A DNA stretch of 54,210 nucleotides from an uncultured Collinsella sp. (GTDB taxonomy: Bacteria; Actinomycetota; Coriobacteriia; Coriobacteriales; Coriobacteriaceae). Of the stretch, positions 27,725 to 36,306 are shown one piece after another; positions within the stretch are counted from its first letter, which is position 1; each line of letters begins with the position of its first letter. The translations under genes were made by a program, and so were the position numbers. Where the stretch lies: positions 1-54,210 of the forward strand of contig CABRHH010000017.1 of NCBI GenBank assembly GCA_902470695.1. The letters are read 5' to 3'. The notes beneath the pieces are model-generated. The model was not told the origin of the DNA, did no database searches, and worked only from the letters and a program-made list of their open reading frames with translations.

Positions 27725-29455
27725 CTACGCCCTGTCCGACACATCGAAACGCGCGCGCACCAGCGCGCCGCCCGCAGGCGCCGTCCCCAGCTCAAGCGAT
27801 CCGCCATGCAGACCGCACAGCACCTGCGAGACGTTGAGCCCCAACCCGAAGTGCTCGGCCGACTTGCTTTCGCTGAAAAACGGGTCGCAGCCACGCCGCA
27901 GCGCCTCGGGCGAGAATCCGGGGCCGTCGTCTTGCACGCACACCGCAAGCATCTCGGAGTCCGCGCGAACCTCGAGCTCGATGCGCGTCCGGGCATGGCA
28001 GCAGGCGTTGCCCAACAGGTTGTCGAGCACCTCCTCCACCAGCGGCATGTCGATGGAAAGCTCCATGGCCTCCGAAGGCCCCACAGCGCCCCGGCACCGA
28101 TCGCACACCACCAGCTGCAGCCCCTCGCCACGCGCCCGCACCACCGCAGCGGCATGGTCCACGATGCGCTCCTCCGCGTCCGCCGCCGTATACGGCCGCC
28201 GCACGACGGGACGCTCGTCGAGCTTCGTCAACCCGCCCATGGCCGACGCGTACCGCTCCAAGCGCTCAACCTGCTGCGACAGCGCATCGAGGGTGGAGGC
28301 GTCCACATCCTGCCCGCGCGCAGCGCGCATGCGGGCCATCTCAAGCGTGCCCTTGAGCACGGTCACAGGCGTCCGCAGGTCGTGCGCGAACGCCGCATTC
28401 AGGCGACGGCGCTCCTCCGCCGTGCGCCACAGCTCCCGCTGCGACTCGAGCAGCGACGCGCGCATGTCCTCCATGGTTTTCGAAAGGCGCCCCAGCTCGC
28501 TTCCGCACACGCGCTCGATGGAGAAGTCCAGGTCGCGAGCGGCGATGCGGCTCGCCGAGGCCCCCAGCTCATCCAGCGGCGCCGCCACGTGCAGCCGATA
28601 GAAACGCCGGAACATAAGCCAGGCCAGGCCGCCGTAGATCACGAACGGCACCACACCGGTGAACAGCGACAGGGCACGCGGCGCGAAGCCCGCCGGACGC
28701 GTGGGCGTAGCGTAGTAAGCGGTGTTCGACACCAGGTTCGCGCCGAACACATCATCGAGGCTGCTGCCGGTCATCATCTTGAACATCTCCGTGCTCTGCG
28801 CACGGAACAAGCGGCTCTCGGCGTCATAGGCGGCAATGTCGTCGGCATCGATTTCGTCGTCGGTGCCAAGAATGTCCTCGCGGGAGAACCGCTCGCTGTA
28901 GTTGAGCCCCCAGTCAAGCAGGCGCACCTCGCCGGCGCGCACCTGATCGAGCGTGGCATACATCACCCCGTCGGTGCGCACGTTCGACGAAGCCTCCTGC
29001 CCCTCCGCGTGTTCGGGGTCGGCAGCGATAAAGACCGCAAACCCCTTCCCGCCGGGCAGGTCGAGCTCGGCGGCCGGCAGCAGCGACGCCGACTCCGGAT
29101 CGTAGATATAGGGGCCCGAATCCACCGACACGCGGCGCATGGTGCCGTCGGCGTCGGTCACCTCGATCTCGTAGTATCGGCCGCTCCATATGGTCAGCAG
29201 CTCAATCGAGCCTGCGGAGAGCACGGTGGCAACCACCAGGTACGCCGCCAGGTACACCGCGAACGTCACGCCTAGAGAACGCGTGCGCCACCAAGCGGCC
29301 GGACGCTCGCGCCAGGGCAGCAGGCGCAGCTGAGCACGGTCGCGCGCCCGACGCTCGCGACGGCGCGTGCGGGCCTCCGTCCAGCGGGCACGGTGCTGCG
29401 CCCACGCGGCGGACACACGGCGCGGCAGTGAGACCCGGCCGCGCTCACGCCTCAT
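27725..29455 (-). CDS. Sensor histidine kinase
   Basis: A 576-residue membrane sensor kinase. It has a basic N-terminal segment, membrane helix 1 (LGVTFAVYLAAYLVVATVLS), an extracytoplasmic sensor of about 170 residues, membrane helix 2 (VVPFVIYGGLAWLMFRRFY) and HAMP. The HisKA domain carries phospho-acceptor His in FAHDLRTP. The HATPase domain shows N-box DNLLGNACCHA, DDGPGF and GLGLNV. The chosen ATG overlaps the response regulator stop (ATGA) and follows GGGTGG; an in-frame ATG 12 nt earlier is possible. The signal is unknown; the large acidic sensor domain has no family I recognise. Confidence 0.92.
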   Translation of the reverse strand: MRRERGRVSLPRRVSAAWAQHRARWTEARTRRRERRARDRAQLRLLPWRERPAAWWRTRSLGVTFAVYLAAYLVVATVLSAGSIELLTIWSGRYYEIEVTDADGTMRRVSVDSGPYIYDPESASLLPAAELDLPGGKGFAVFIAADPEHAEGQEASSNVRTDGVMYATLDQVRAGEVRLLDWGLNYSERFSREDILGTDDEIDADDIAAYDAESRLFRAQSTEMFKMMTGSSLDDVFGANLVSNTAYYATPTRPAGFAPRALSLFTGVVPFVIYGGLAWLMFRRFYRLHVAAPLDELGASASRIAARDLDFSIERVCGSELGRLSKTMEDMRASLLESQRELWRTAEERRRLNAAFAHDLRTPVTVLKGTLEMARMRAARGQDVDASTLDALSQQVERLERYASAMGGLTKLDERPVVRRPYTAADAEERIVDHAAAVVRARGEGLQLVVCDRCRGAVGPSEAMELSIDMPLVEEVLDNLLGNACCHARTRIELEVRADSEMLAVCVQDDGPGFSPEALRRGCDPFFSESKSAEHFGLGLNVSQVLCGLHGGSLELGTAPAGGALVRARFDVSDRA

Positions 29456-30321
29456 CGAGCCACCCATTTATAGCCCACGCCCCACACCGTCTCGATGGGG
29501 TCGGACGACATGCCCGCCGAGGCGAGCTTGTTGCGGATACGCCGGATGTGCTCGCGCACCTGGGCCGGGTCGCCCGCGGCCTCCCAACCCCATACGCGCT
29601 CGTAGATGGCATCGCGGTCGAACACCTGACCCGGACGCTTGCTCAGCAGCGCCAAGATGTCGAACTCGAGCCGCGTGAGGTCCACCAGAACGCCGGAGAC
29701 CGGCGCGGGCGTATGCGCGGCAGACTCGCCAGCAGCCGCCGAAGGAACGGGCTCTTGCTCGGCGGGTCTCCGGCCTGTATGCGCCCCGGCGCTCGCGCGC
29801 CCCGACGTGCCGTTTACCGCCGCATGCGAGCCGGCGGATGCCGAAGCAGCCGATGCGGCGGCTCCGCTGGAAGATGCCGGGCACACCTCAACCGTTCGTT
29901 CACCGTAGTCGATCGTCAGCTCGCGGAAGAACCGTACCGCGCTCGAGCGTTCGTGAGCCCTGCCCTCGCGCGCCATGTGAGCCGCCACGCGTCGGCCGAG
30001 AACCTCAAGCGAAAACGGCTTGAGCACATAGTCGTCGGCGCCGGCAGCGAATCCGTCGAGCTGGTCGACATCCTCGATGCGCGCCGTCAAAAAGATGATC
30101 GGGCAGCTCAGGTGCGCGCGGATGCGGCGACACACCTCGAAGCCATCCATACCCGGCATGTTGACGTCGAGCAGGATGATGTCCGGACGCAGCCCCGACG
30201 AGACCGCTTCGAGCGCCGCCGCGCCGCTACCCGCGGCCGCGACCTCATAGCCTTCCATGCGAAAGAACTCCGCCAGCATGTTCGCGATGGCCTCTTCGTC
30301 GTCCACCACCAGCATCCGCAT
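29452..30321 (-). CDS. OmpR-family response regulator with inserted linker
   Basis: A 289-residue two-component response regulator. The receiver domain (1-115) has acidic pocket Asp7-Asp8, phospho-acceptor Asp52 (LLDVNMPG) and Lys in VLKPF. The winged-helix DNA-binding domain contains LTRLEFDILALLSKRPGQVF and EHIRRIRNKL. Unusually, about 60 Ser/Ala/Gly/Pro residues (about 147-208) are inserted inside the effector domain, between its first beta strands and the TRLEFDIL helix. The ATG at 30321 is preceded by GGAAGGGG; a start 8 codons earlier lacks a site. It is followed by its kinase gene with a 4-nt overlap. Confidence 0.93.
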   Translation of the reverse strand: MRMLVVDDEEAIANMLAEFFRMEGYEVAAAGSGAAALEAVSSGLRPDIILLDVNMPGMDGFEVCRRIRAHLSCPIIFLTARIEDVDQLDGFAAGADDYVLKPFSLEVLGRRVAAHMAREGRAHERSSAVRFFRELTIDYGERTVEVCPASSSGAAASAASASAGSHAAVNGTSGRASAGAHTGRRPAEQEPVPSAAAGESAAHTPAPVSGVLVDLTRLEFDILALLSKRPGQVFDRDAIYERVWGWEAAGDPAQVREHIRRIRNKLASAGMSSDPIETVWGVGYKWVAR

Positions 30322-30735
30322 GTGAAGCCCCTTCCTGTTCCGCATCGCATGGTCACAACCGCCCCCCCGCTATCTTCCTCCAAATCTGTCAACGTTCCAT
30401 CGACGATCTGGGAAACGATGCGTTTGCGGTGTGTCGATGGCGCATCGATGGCGCGTCTGCCTACGTGCCCACGGCGTGTCGGCGGCGCGTCCGCAGCGTG
30501 TCGGCGGTGCATCGAGGCGTACACGCAGGTGAAAACGCAGACGCCCTGAAGGCAGGGGGCATTCGCTGCCAAAAAGAGGGGTTGAATCGGGCCACGGCCC
30601 CAGGCTCGGGCTGCATTTGTCGGATGCCGAAGCGGGCCGTAGCCCCAGGGCTCGGGCCGCGCCTGCCAGGGGCCGAAGCGGGTCGCAGGTCCAACGCTCG
30701 GGCCGCGCCCTCCATTTTCGAGGCGCCTGCCCCGA
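30322..30735. repeat. Degenerate arrays upstream of the two-component genes
   Basis: Two array types. About 30430-30515 holds 11-12 bp units around CGGCGTGTCGG and CGGCGCGTCCG. About 30590-30720 holds three units of roughly 46 bp sharing GGGCC, CCAGG-CTCGGGC and GCCGAAGC. No gene or clear promoter is visible, although the response regulator promoter must be here. Confidence 0.5.
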
Positions 30736-30925
30736 ATTGCGTCCATCGAAGGCGCAGCGGGTTCGCACCCCGTCCATCCAGAAAACCCGGGTTCAGATTT
30801 TTGCCATCCAGAAAAATAGGGTGCGGGCCTTGTCCATTCAGAGCCGTTTTTAGCCTCTCAATGGACAAGATACGAACCCTACATTTTCAGACGGACAAAA
30901 CCCGAACCCCACATGCTCTGCCAAC
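30736..30925. repeat. 30-bp units in opposite polarity around a 62-bp palindromic hub (locus A)
   Basis: Units with GGGTTCG and GTCCATCCAGAAAA repeat with a 30-bp period up to the hub at 30819-30880. The hub contains TTGTCCATTCAGAGCCGTTTT and then CTCAATGGACAAG, closing with CGAACCC. Beyond the hub the units run in the reverse sense (CGAACCC at 30873 and 30903). The hub matches the one at 51058-51119 at 45 of 62 positions without gaps, counted by hand. It is not coding. Confidence 0.7.
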
Positions 30926-31092
30926 CCCGATCTGCCCACGCATCCCGGACGGCGCACCGCCCAACCAGCCCCAGTCCGTCACGCATCCCGGACGGCGCAC
31001 CGTCCACCACAGGCGCCGCGCTCGTCACCGCGCGCCCCGACAAACGGCTACACTGGAAACCATCCGGATATCCGCGTGCGAGGAGGCACACC

Positions 31093-31341
31093 ATGCACGA
31101 TGTAGGCATGAACACCAGCCAGCTTGAGATGAACGTGCGGCAGATCGACGAGACCATCGCGCTCACGCACGAGTGGAGCCATCGGCTGCTCCACGCTACC
31201 GAGACCTACGACATGGAGCGCATCGGCACCAAGCTTGAAGCGGCCATGGCAGCGCTGGACCAGGCGCGCCAAGCGCTTGCCGGCTACGAGGACGCCATCG
31301 AGGCCGACCACAATTCCGTCGGCACCGTGACGCTGGTGTAA
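31093..31341 (+). CDS. Small helical protein of unknown function upstream of nikR
   Basis: An 82-residue acidic protein that I do not recognise. It appears all helical (NVRQIDETIALTHEWSHRLLHATETYD, then LEAAMAALDQARQALAGYEDAIEADH), with four histidines clustered in the first half. The ATG has a perfect AGGAGG site 6 nt upstream, and nikR starts 2 nt after its stop, so it is clearly translated and co-transcribed with nikR and hyp genes. A role in nickel or hydrogenase biology is inferred from position only. Confidence 0.75.
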   Translation: MHDVGMNTSQLEMNVRQIDETIALTHEWSHRLLHATETYDMERIGTKLEAAMAALDQARQALAGYEDAIEADHNSVGTVTLV

Positions 31342-31343
31342 CC

Positions 31344-31841
31344 ATGGGCGCATCCCATCCCAACCGCACTGCGGAGCCCGCGGGCACGCCCGCCGAAAAG
31401 CCCACAGGAGCCACCGGCAGCGAGCTTGTCCGCTTCTCCGTCGCCGTTCCCGAGGACCTGCTGCAGGCATTCGACGAGCAGATCGCGCGCCGGGGCGACC
31501 TGGCGAACCGCTCCGAGGGCATCCGCGACCTCATTCGCGCCTCGCTGGTGCGGGAATCCCAGCGCACGCCCCACGAGGAGGTCATCGGGTCGCTCACCAT
31601 GATCTACGACCACCACACCGGTGACCTCACGCGCCGCCTCGACGACGTCCAGCACGACTACACCGCCGAGATCGTCTCGACCATGCACGTGCATCTCGAC
31701 CACCACAACTGCCTGGAAATCCTCGCGCTCAAAGGGCGGGGCGAGCGCGTCTACGAACTTGCCGACAAGCTCCTCGGCCTGCGCGGCGTCAAGCACGGCG
31801 AGCTCACCTGCGCTGCCACCGGGTCGAGCCTGGCGCTGTAG
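31344..31841 (+). CDS. nikR: Nickel-responsive regulator NikR
   Basis: A ribbon-helix-helix repressor that binds DNA when loaded with nickel. 165 residues: an unusual 25-residue N-terminal extension, then the RHH domain (LVRFSVAVPEDLLQAFDEQI ... NRSEGIRDLIR), then the C-terminal ACT-like metal domain. All four nickel ligands are present with the spacing of E. coli NikR: His104, His115, His117 and Cys123 (MHVHLDHHNCLEI). It starts 2 nt after the small upstream gene, with a poor ribosome site of its own, so translational coupling is likely. It precedes hypF-hypC-hypD-hypE and probably controls them or nickel uptake. Confidence 0.95.
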   Translation: MGASHPNRTAEPAGTPAEKPTGATGSELVRFSVAVPEDLLQAFDEQIARRGDLANRSEGIRDLIRASLVRESQRTPHEEVIGSLTMIYDHHTGDLTRRLDDVQHDYTAEIVSTMHVHLDHHNCLEILALKGRGERVYELADKLLGLRGVKHGELTCAATGSSLAL

Positions 31842-31858
31842 CACCCAAAGCGCACAGC

Positions 31859-34705
31859 ATGCACACGAGCAGCACCATGGAACACGCTCACATCCACATC
31901 ACCGGCATCGTGCAGGGCGTCGGCATGCGACCCTTCGTGTACCGCGAGGCCATGGCGCACGGCATCGGCGGCTGGGTGTTGAACGCAGGTGACGGCGTGC
32001 ATATCGAAGCCCACGGCGAGCCGGCTTCGCTCGTAGCGTTCGTCCGCAACCTGCGTGCGCACGCCCCGGCGGCGTCGCGCATCGATACCATCGAGGTTTC
32101 CGAGCTCGGCACCGACAAGGGCCCCAAGCGGGCAGACGGGCCAAAAAGCCATAGCGGCGCAAGCAAAGCGCAGGTGAATGGCGTCGACAATGCAGGGGAT
32201 GCGGATGACATGTCGGCACCCGCCTTCCGCATCATCGCATCTGAGGACCGCGCGGCGCACACCACGCTCGTCTCGCCCGACATCGCCACCTGCGACGACT
32301 GCCTGCACGAGCTCTTCGACCCGGCCGACCGCCGCTACCACTACCCGTTCATCAACTGCACGAACTGCGGCCCGCGCTTCACCATCATTCGCGACCTGCC
32401 CTATGACCGCGCCAACACCTCCATGAACGCGTTCCCCATGTGCGACACCTGCGCGGCGGAATACGCCGACCCGCTCGATCGGCGCTTCCACGCCCAGCCC
32501 GACGCTTGCTTCGACTGCGGGCCGCACATCACGTGGCAGGAAGAGCCCGTGGCCGTGGAGACGGTGAGCAGCGGCGTCATGCGGCGCGAAACGGGCTCAA
32601 TGGCCAGCCGCGATGACATGCGGAGCGCAACGCCCGCCATCGGCACGACGCGCGAGGCGAGCGACGCCATCATCGCGCGCTGCGCCGAGCTGCTGGAAGC
32701 GGGGGGCATTGTGGCCATCAAGGGTCTTGGGGGCTTTCACCTCGCCTGCCGAGCCGATGCGGAAGCAACCGTGGCCGAGCTGCGTCGGCGCAAGCATCGC
32801 GGCCGCAAGCCGCTCGCCATCATGATGCGCAACCTGGGCATCGCCGACGCGCTCTGCCATCTGAACGACACTGAGCGCGACCTGCTCCAAGGCAGCGTTC
32901 GCCCCATCGTGCTCGCCCGCCTCCGCACCAACGGCCCCAACGGCTCAACTGATGCAACAACCAACGCCGGCACCGGCCAGGCCGCCGGAGCGCAACCCAC
33001 GGCGAACCCCGCCGCGGCCGCCACCGCAGACGCCGCAGATCCCGACCGTCCCGCGCGCATGGCGATCAGCGGCAAGCATGGTTCCCCCGACGCACCCATC
33101 ACCGCCCCACAGCTGGCGCCAAGCGTCACCTGCGGCTTGCCGAGCGCAGGCATCATGCTCCCCTACACACCCCTGCAGCATCTGCTCATGGCCGCCTGCG
33201 CCGTGCGCGGCGTGCACGCACTGGTCATGACCAGCGGAAATGTCAGCGGCTCCCCCATCGAGACAGACGATGAACGCGCATGGGGCACGCTGGTCGAAGG
33301 CGGTATCGCCGATGCGCTCCTCGGCAACGACCGGCCCATCCTCACCCGCTACGACGATTCGGTCGTCATGGTTTCCGACACGACGGCCCGCCTCGTCCGC
33401 CGCGCCCGCGGCTACGCGCCCCGTCCGCTCGACCTGCCGGTATGCGCGCCCCGCAATCCCCGCCTTGCGACCTCCGACAACGCCTGCTGTATTCTGACCT
33501 GCGGTCCCGAGCAGAAAAGCACGCTCGCCTACACCCGTGAGCGCTCGGACGGCAAGGCGTCGTGCTTCGTCTCCCAGCACATCGGCGACCTCGACAACGC
33601 GCAGGCGCTCGACGCCTGGCACGAGGCCCGCACCCGGCTTGCGGCCCTGTTCGATCTGCACCCCACCGTGCTCGTCTGCGACGCGCACCCCGCCTACCGC
33701 TCAAGCCAATGGGCACGCGCCGAGGCGCTCCGCGCGCACCTACCCCTGATCGAGGTGCAACACCACCATGCGCACATCGCCTCGGTCATCGCTGACGCGG
33801 CGGCTCGCGGCGCCCACGACCCCACCCAGCCGGTGATCGGCATCGCGCTCGACGGCACGGGCGCTGGAGCCACCTTCGATTCCGAGGGGACCCTGCAGCC
33901 GGATGGAACCGTCTGGGGCGGTGAGGTGCTCGTGGCAAGCCTTACGGGCATGCAGCGGGCCGCCCATCTGCGCTGCTGGCGGCTCCCGGGCGGCGCGGCA
34001 TCGGTGCGCGATGCACGGCGCTGCGCATGGTCGCTGCTGGCCAGCTACCACCTGCTCGACCATCCGGGTGCCGCTGGCCTCGCCGATACGTTGAGCCCCG
34101 AGGAGCGCGCTCTTACGGAAACCATGGTGGCGCGCGGCCTCAACAGTCCGTTCACCAGCAGCGCCGGGCGGCTGCTCGACGCCATCGCCGCGCTGCTCGG
34201 CATTTGCTATCGCGCGACCTACGACGGCGAGCCGGCGATCGCATTGGAGGCCGCCGCGCTCCGTGCGAGCCGGCGCGAGAGCGGGCCCGCGCTGGAGGCG
34301 CCCGCGAGCCCAACAGTGCCTGTAGGCACAGCCGCGGCCGCAGAGATCAGCGCCGAGGCCCTACTCACCCATCTGCTCGACGGCCTCGCGCGCGGCGAGG
34401 CCCGCGATGGGCTCGCGCGCGATGCGCACCTCATGTTCGCCCGGCTCATGGCCCACGCCGCCATCGACGCTGCCCGCGAGCACGGCATCTCATCTGTAGC
34501 GCTGTCCGGCGGCGTGTTCACGAACCGCTTGCTGCTGCGCGACATCGCAAGCATCCTTGCACACCATGGCCTCACCATGCTGACCCCGCACACCGTCCCC
34601 TTCAACGACGGTTGCATCGCCTACGGGCAGGCAGCTATCGCACGGGCATGCATCTTTGCCGCCAAACGTCCGCCCCGGGCGTATGGAGAGCGCCGCCAGG
34701 GGTAG
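31859..34705 (+). CDS. hypF: Carbamoyltransferase HypF
   Basis: Converts carbamoyl phosphate to carbamoyl-AMP and loads it on HypE for the cyanide ligands of NiFe hydrogenase. 948 residues, longer than usual. Acylphosphatase domain (GIVQGVGMRPFVYR near residue 17), two zinc-finger motifs (CDDC ... CTNCGPRFT; CDTC ... CFDCGP), YrdC-like domain (IKGLGGFHLACRADAE, MTSGNVSGSPIETDD) and Kae1/HypF C-terminal domain (VQHHHAHIAS, ALSGGVFTNRLL). Low-complexity insertions occur near 90-120, 235-265 and 360-425. The start is uncertain: ATG at 31859 or the sixth-codon ATG at 31877, neither with a strong ribosome site. Confidence 0.95.
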   Translation: MHTSSTMEHAHIHITGIVQGVGMRPFVYREAMAHGIGGWVLNAGDGVHIEAHGEPASLVAFVRNLRAHAPAASRIDTIEVSELGTDKGPKRADGPKSHSGASKAQVNGVDNAGDADDMSAPAFRIIASEDRAAHTTLVSPDIATCDDCLHELFDPADRRYHYPFINCTNCGPRFTIIRDLPYDRANTSMNAFPMCDTCAAEYADPLDRRFHAQPDACFDCGPHITWQEEPVAVETVSSGVMRRETGSMASRDDMRSATPAIGTTREASDAIIARCAELLEAGGIVAIKGLGGFHLACRADAEATVAELRRRKHRGRKPLAIMMRNLGIADALCHLNDTERDLLQGSVRPIVLARLRTNGPNGSTDATTNAGTGQAAGAQPTANPAAAATADAADPDRPARMAISGKHGSPDAPITAPQLAPSVTCGLPSAGIMLPYTPLQHLLMAACAVRGVHALVMTSGNVSGSPIETDDERAWGTLVEGGIADALLGNDRPILTRYDDSVVMVSDTTARLVRRARGYAPRPLDLPVCAPRNPRLATSDNACCILTCGPEQKSTLAYTRERSDGKASCFVSQHIGDLDNAQALDAWHEARTRLAALFDLHPTVLVCDAHPAYRSSQWARAEALRAHLPLIEVQHHHAHIASVIADAAARGAHDPTQPVIGIALDGTGAGATFDSEGTLQPDGTVWGGEVLVASLTGMQRAAHLRCWRLPGGAASVRDARRCAWSLLASYHLLDHPGAAGLADTLSPEERALTETMVARGLNSPFTSSAGRLLDAIAALLGICYRATYDGEPAIALEAAALRASRRESGPALEAPASPTVPVGTAAAAEISAEALLTHLLDGLARGEARDGLARDAHLMFARLMAHAAIDAAREHGISSVALSGGVFTNRLLLRDIASILAHHGLTMLTPHTVPFNDGCIAYGQAAIARACIFAAKRPPRAYGERRQG

Positions 34706-34762
34706 TATCGGAAGCGTTACACATCGCCTATTCGCGGGTCCGCCCCGCAGGATCGAGCAACC

Positions 34763-35122
34763 ATGTGCCTTGCAGTTCCCGGCAAAATCCTGAGCATGTC
34801 CGCCGACGCGCGCGCCACCGTCGACATGCTCGGCGCCCAGCGCGAAATCTCCCTGCGCCTGACGCCTGACGCTCAGGTGGACGACTATGTGCTGGTGCAC
34901 GCCGGCTTCGCCATCCAGGTTATCGACGCGCAGGAAGCCGCCGAAACCCTTCAGCTCGTGGACGACCTCGCCGAGCTCACCGCCGATGAACTCGGCCTGG
35001 ACACCAGCGGCGGGGCCACCGACGGTGCCAGCGATGACGCACTCGACGGCGGCACGCCCGCTGTCGCCGCGCCTGCCACCGTGTCCGCTGTCGCCACGCC
35101 CGCTGCCCCGGAGCGCGTATGA
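34763..35122 (+). CDS. hypC: Hydrogenase maturation chaperone HypC
   Basis: HypC binds HypD and the large-subunit precursor and carries the Fe(CN)2CO unit. The signature MCLAVPGKI with essential Cys2 fixes the start. The core (1-75) is of family length, and residues 80-119 are an Asp/Ala/Thr-rich tail, longer than usual. Its stop overlaps the hypD start (ATGA). Confidence 0.95.
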   Translation: MCLAVPGKILSMSADARATVDMLGAQREISLRLTPDAQVDDYVLVHAGFAIQVIDAQEAAETLQLVDDLAELTADELGLDTSGGATDGASDDALDGGTPAVAAPATVSAVATPAAPERV

Positions 35123-36240
35123 TGCCCGCCGTCCCCACTGCCCCGGAGGCCGCCATCGACTTCGCCGCCTTCCGCGACCCCGTGCGGGCGCAGGCCCTCG
35201 TGCGCACCATCCACCAGCTCGTGGGCGAGCGCCGCATCAACCTCATGGAGGTCTGCGGCACGCACACGGTGAGCATCGGCCGCTACGGATTCCGCTCCAT
35301 CATGCCCGCCGGCCTCAAGCTGCTCTCCGGCCCCGGCTGCCCCGTGTGCGTCACCGCCAACCGCGACATCGATCACGCCATCGCGCTCGCCCAGGTCGAT
35401 GATGCCATCGTCGTCACCTTCGGCGACATGATGCGCGTGCCCGGATCCACCACCTCGCTCGCCGAGCAAAAGGCCGCCGGACGCGACGTCCGCATCGTCT
35501 ACTCGCCGCTCGACGCCCTCGACATCGCCGCGCGCAATCCAAACCGCCAGATCATCTTCATGGGCGTGGGGTTCGAGACCACCACGCCCGCCATCGCGGC
35601 CTGCATCCTCGAGGCGGCCTCGCGCGAGCTCGACAACTTCTCGGTGTTCTGCGCCCACAAAACCACGCCGCCCGCGCTGCGCGCCATCGCCGGCGACCCG
35701 CGCACCCGCATCGACGGCTTCATCCTGCCCGGGCACGTGTCCACCATCACCGGCACCGAGCCCTACCGCTTCCTGGTGGACGAGTTCGGCATGCCGGGCG
35801 TGGTGACCGGGTTCGAGCCGATCGACATCCTGGAAGGCATCGCCCTGCTCGCGCGCATGGTTGCAGAGGACGCGCCCGCCATTGAGAACGCGTACCGTCG
35901 CGGTGTGTCCACCGCGGGCAATCCCACGGCGCGCGCCCTGGTGGAGCAGGTGTTCGAGCCCTGCGATGCCACCTGGCGCGGCTTGGGTCCGATTCCCGCC
36001 TCGGGGCTTCGCATACGGCCGGCGTTCCGGCACCTGGATGCACGCGAGCGCTTCGACGTTGCCGTGGAACCAACGGTCGAGCCGCGCGGGTGCCGCTGCG
36101 GTGACGTGCTGCGCGGCCGGCTCGCCCCCACCGAGTGCCCGCTGTTTGGCCGCACCTGTACGCCTGAGCACCCCACGGGCCCCTGCATGGTGAGCTCCGA
36201 GGGCAGCTGCGCGGCGTATTTCCGATATCGCGAACGCTGA
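35119..36240 (+). CDS. hypD: Hydrogenase maturation protein HypD
   Basis: Iron-sulfur scaffold protein on which, with HypC, the Fe(CN)2CO centre of NiFe hydrogenase is assembled. 373 residues, typical length. Conserved motifs: MEVCGTHTVSIGRYG, GPGCPVCVT, TFGDMMRVPGS, GFETTTPA, LPGHVSTITG, and the C-terminal cysteine set GCRCGDVLRG ... ECPLFGRTCTPEHPTGPCMVSSEGSCAAYF for the 4Fe-4S cluster. The ATG overlaps the hypC stop by 4 nt; a second ATG follows immediately. Confidence 0.97.
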   Translation: MMPAVPTAPEAAIDFAAFRDPVRAQALVRTIHQLVGERRINLMEVCGTHTVSIGRYGFRSIMPAGLKLLSGPGCPVCVTANRDIDHAIALAQVDDAIVVTFGDMMRVPGSTTSLAEQKAAGRDVRIVYSPLDALDIAARNPNRQIIFMGVGFETTTPAIAACILEAASRELDNFSVFCAHKTTPPALRAIAGDPRTRIDGFILPGHVSTITGTEPYRFLVDEFGMPGVVTGFEPIDILEGIALLARMVAEDAPAIENAYRRGVSTAGNPTARALVEQVFEPCDATWRGLGPIPASGLRIRPAFRHLDARERFDVAVEPTVEPRGCRCGDVLRGRLAPTECPLFGRTCTPEHPTGPCMVSSEGSCAAYFRYRER

Positions 36241-36306
36241 CGGCGGGCGGGTCGGATGCCAGGGCCGATACGTAACACGATTTCTTTCAGAAGGAGCGGG
36301 GTCACC

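Noticed and set aside
26705..29275. An 856-codon open frame antisense to the two-component kinase
   Set aside because: It is a shadow frame typical of very GC-rich DNA; the opposite strand encodes a complete histidine kinase with all motifs. The same applies to long antisense frames over ABC, glmS and cstA genes.
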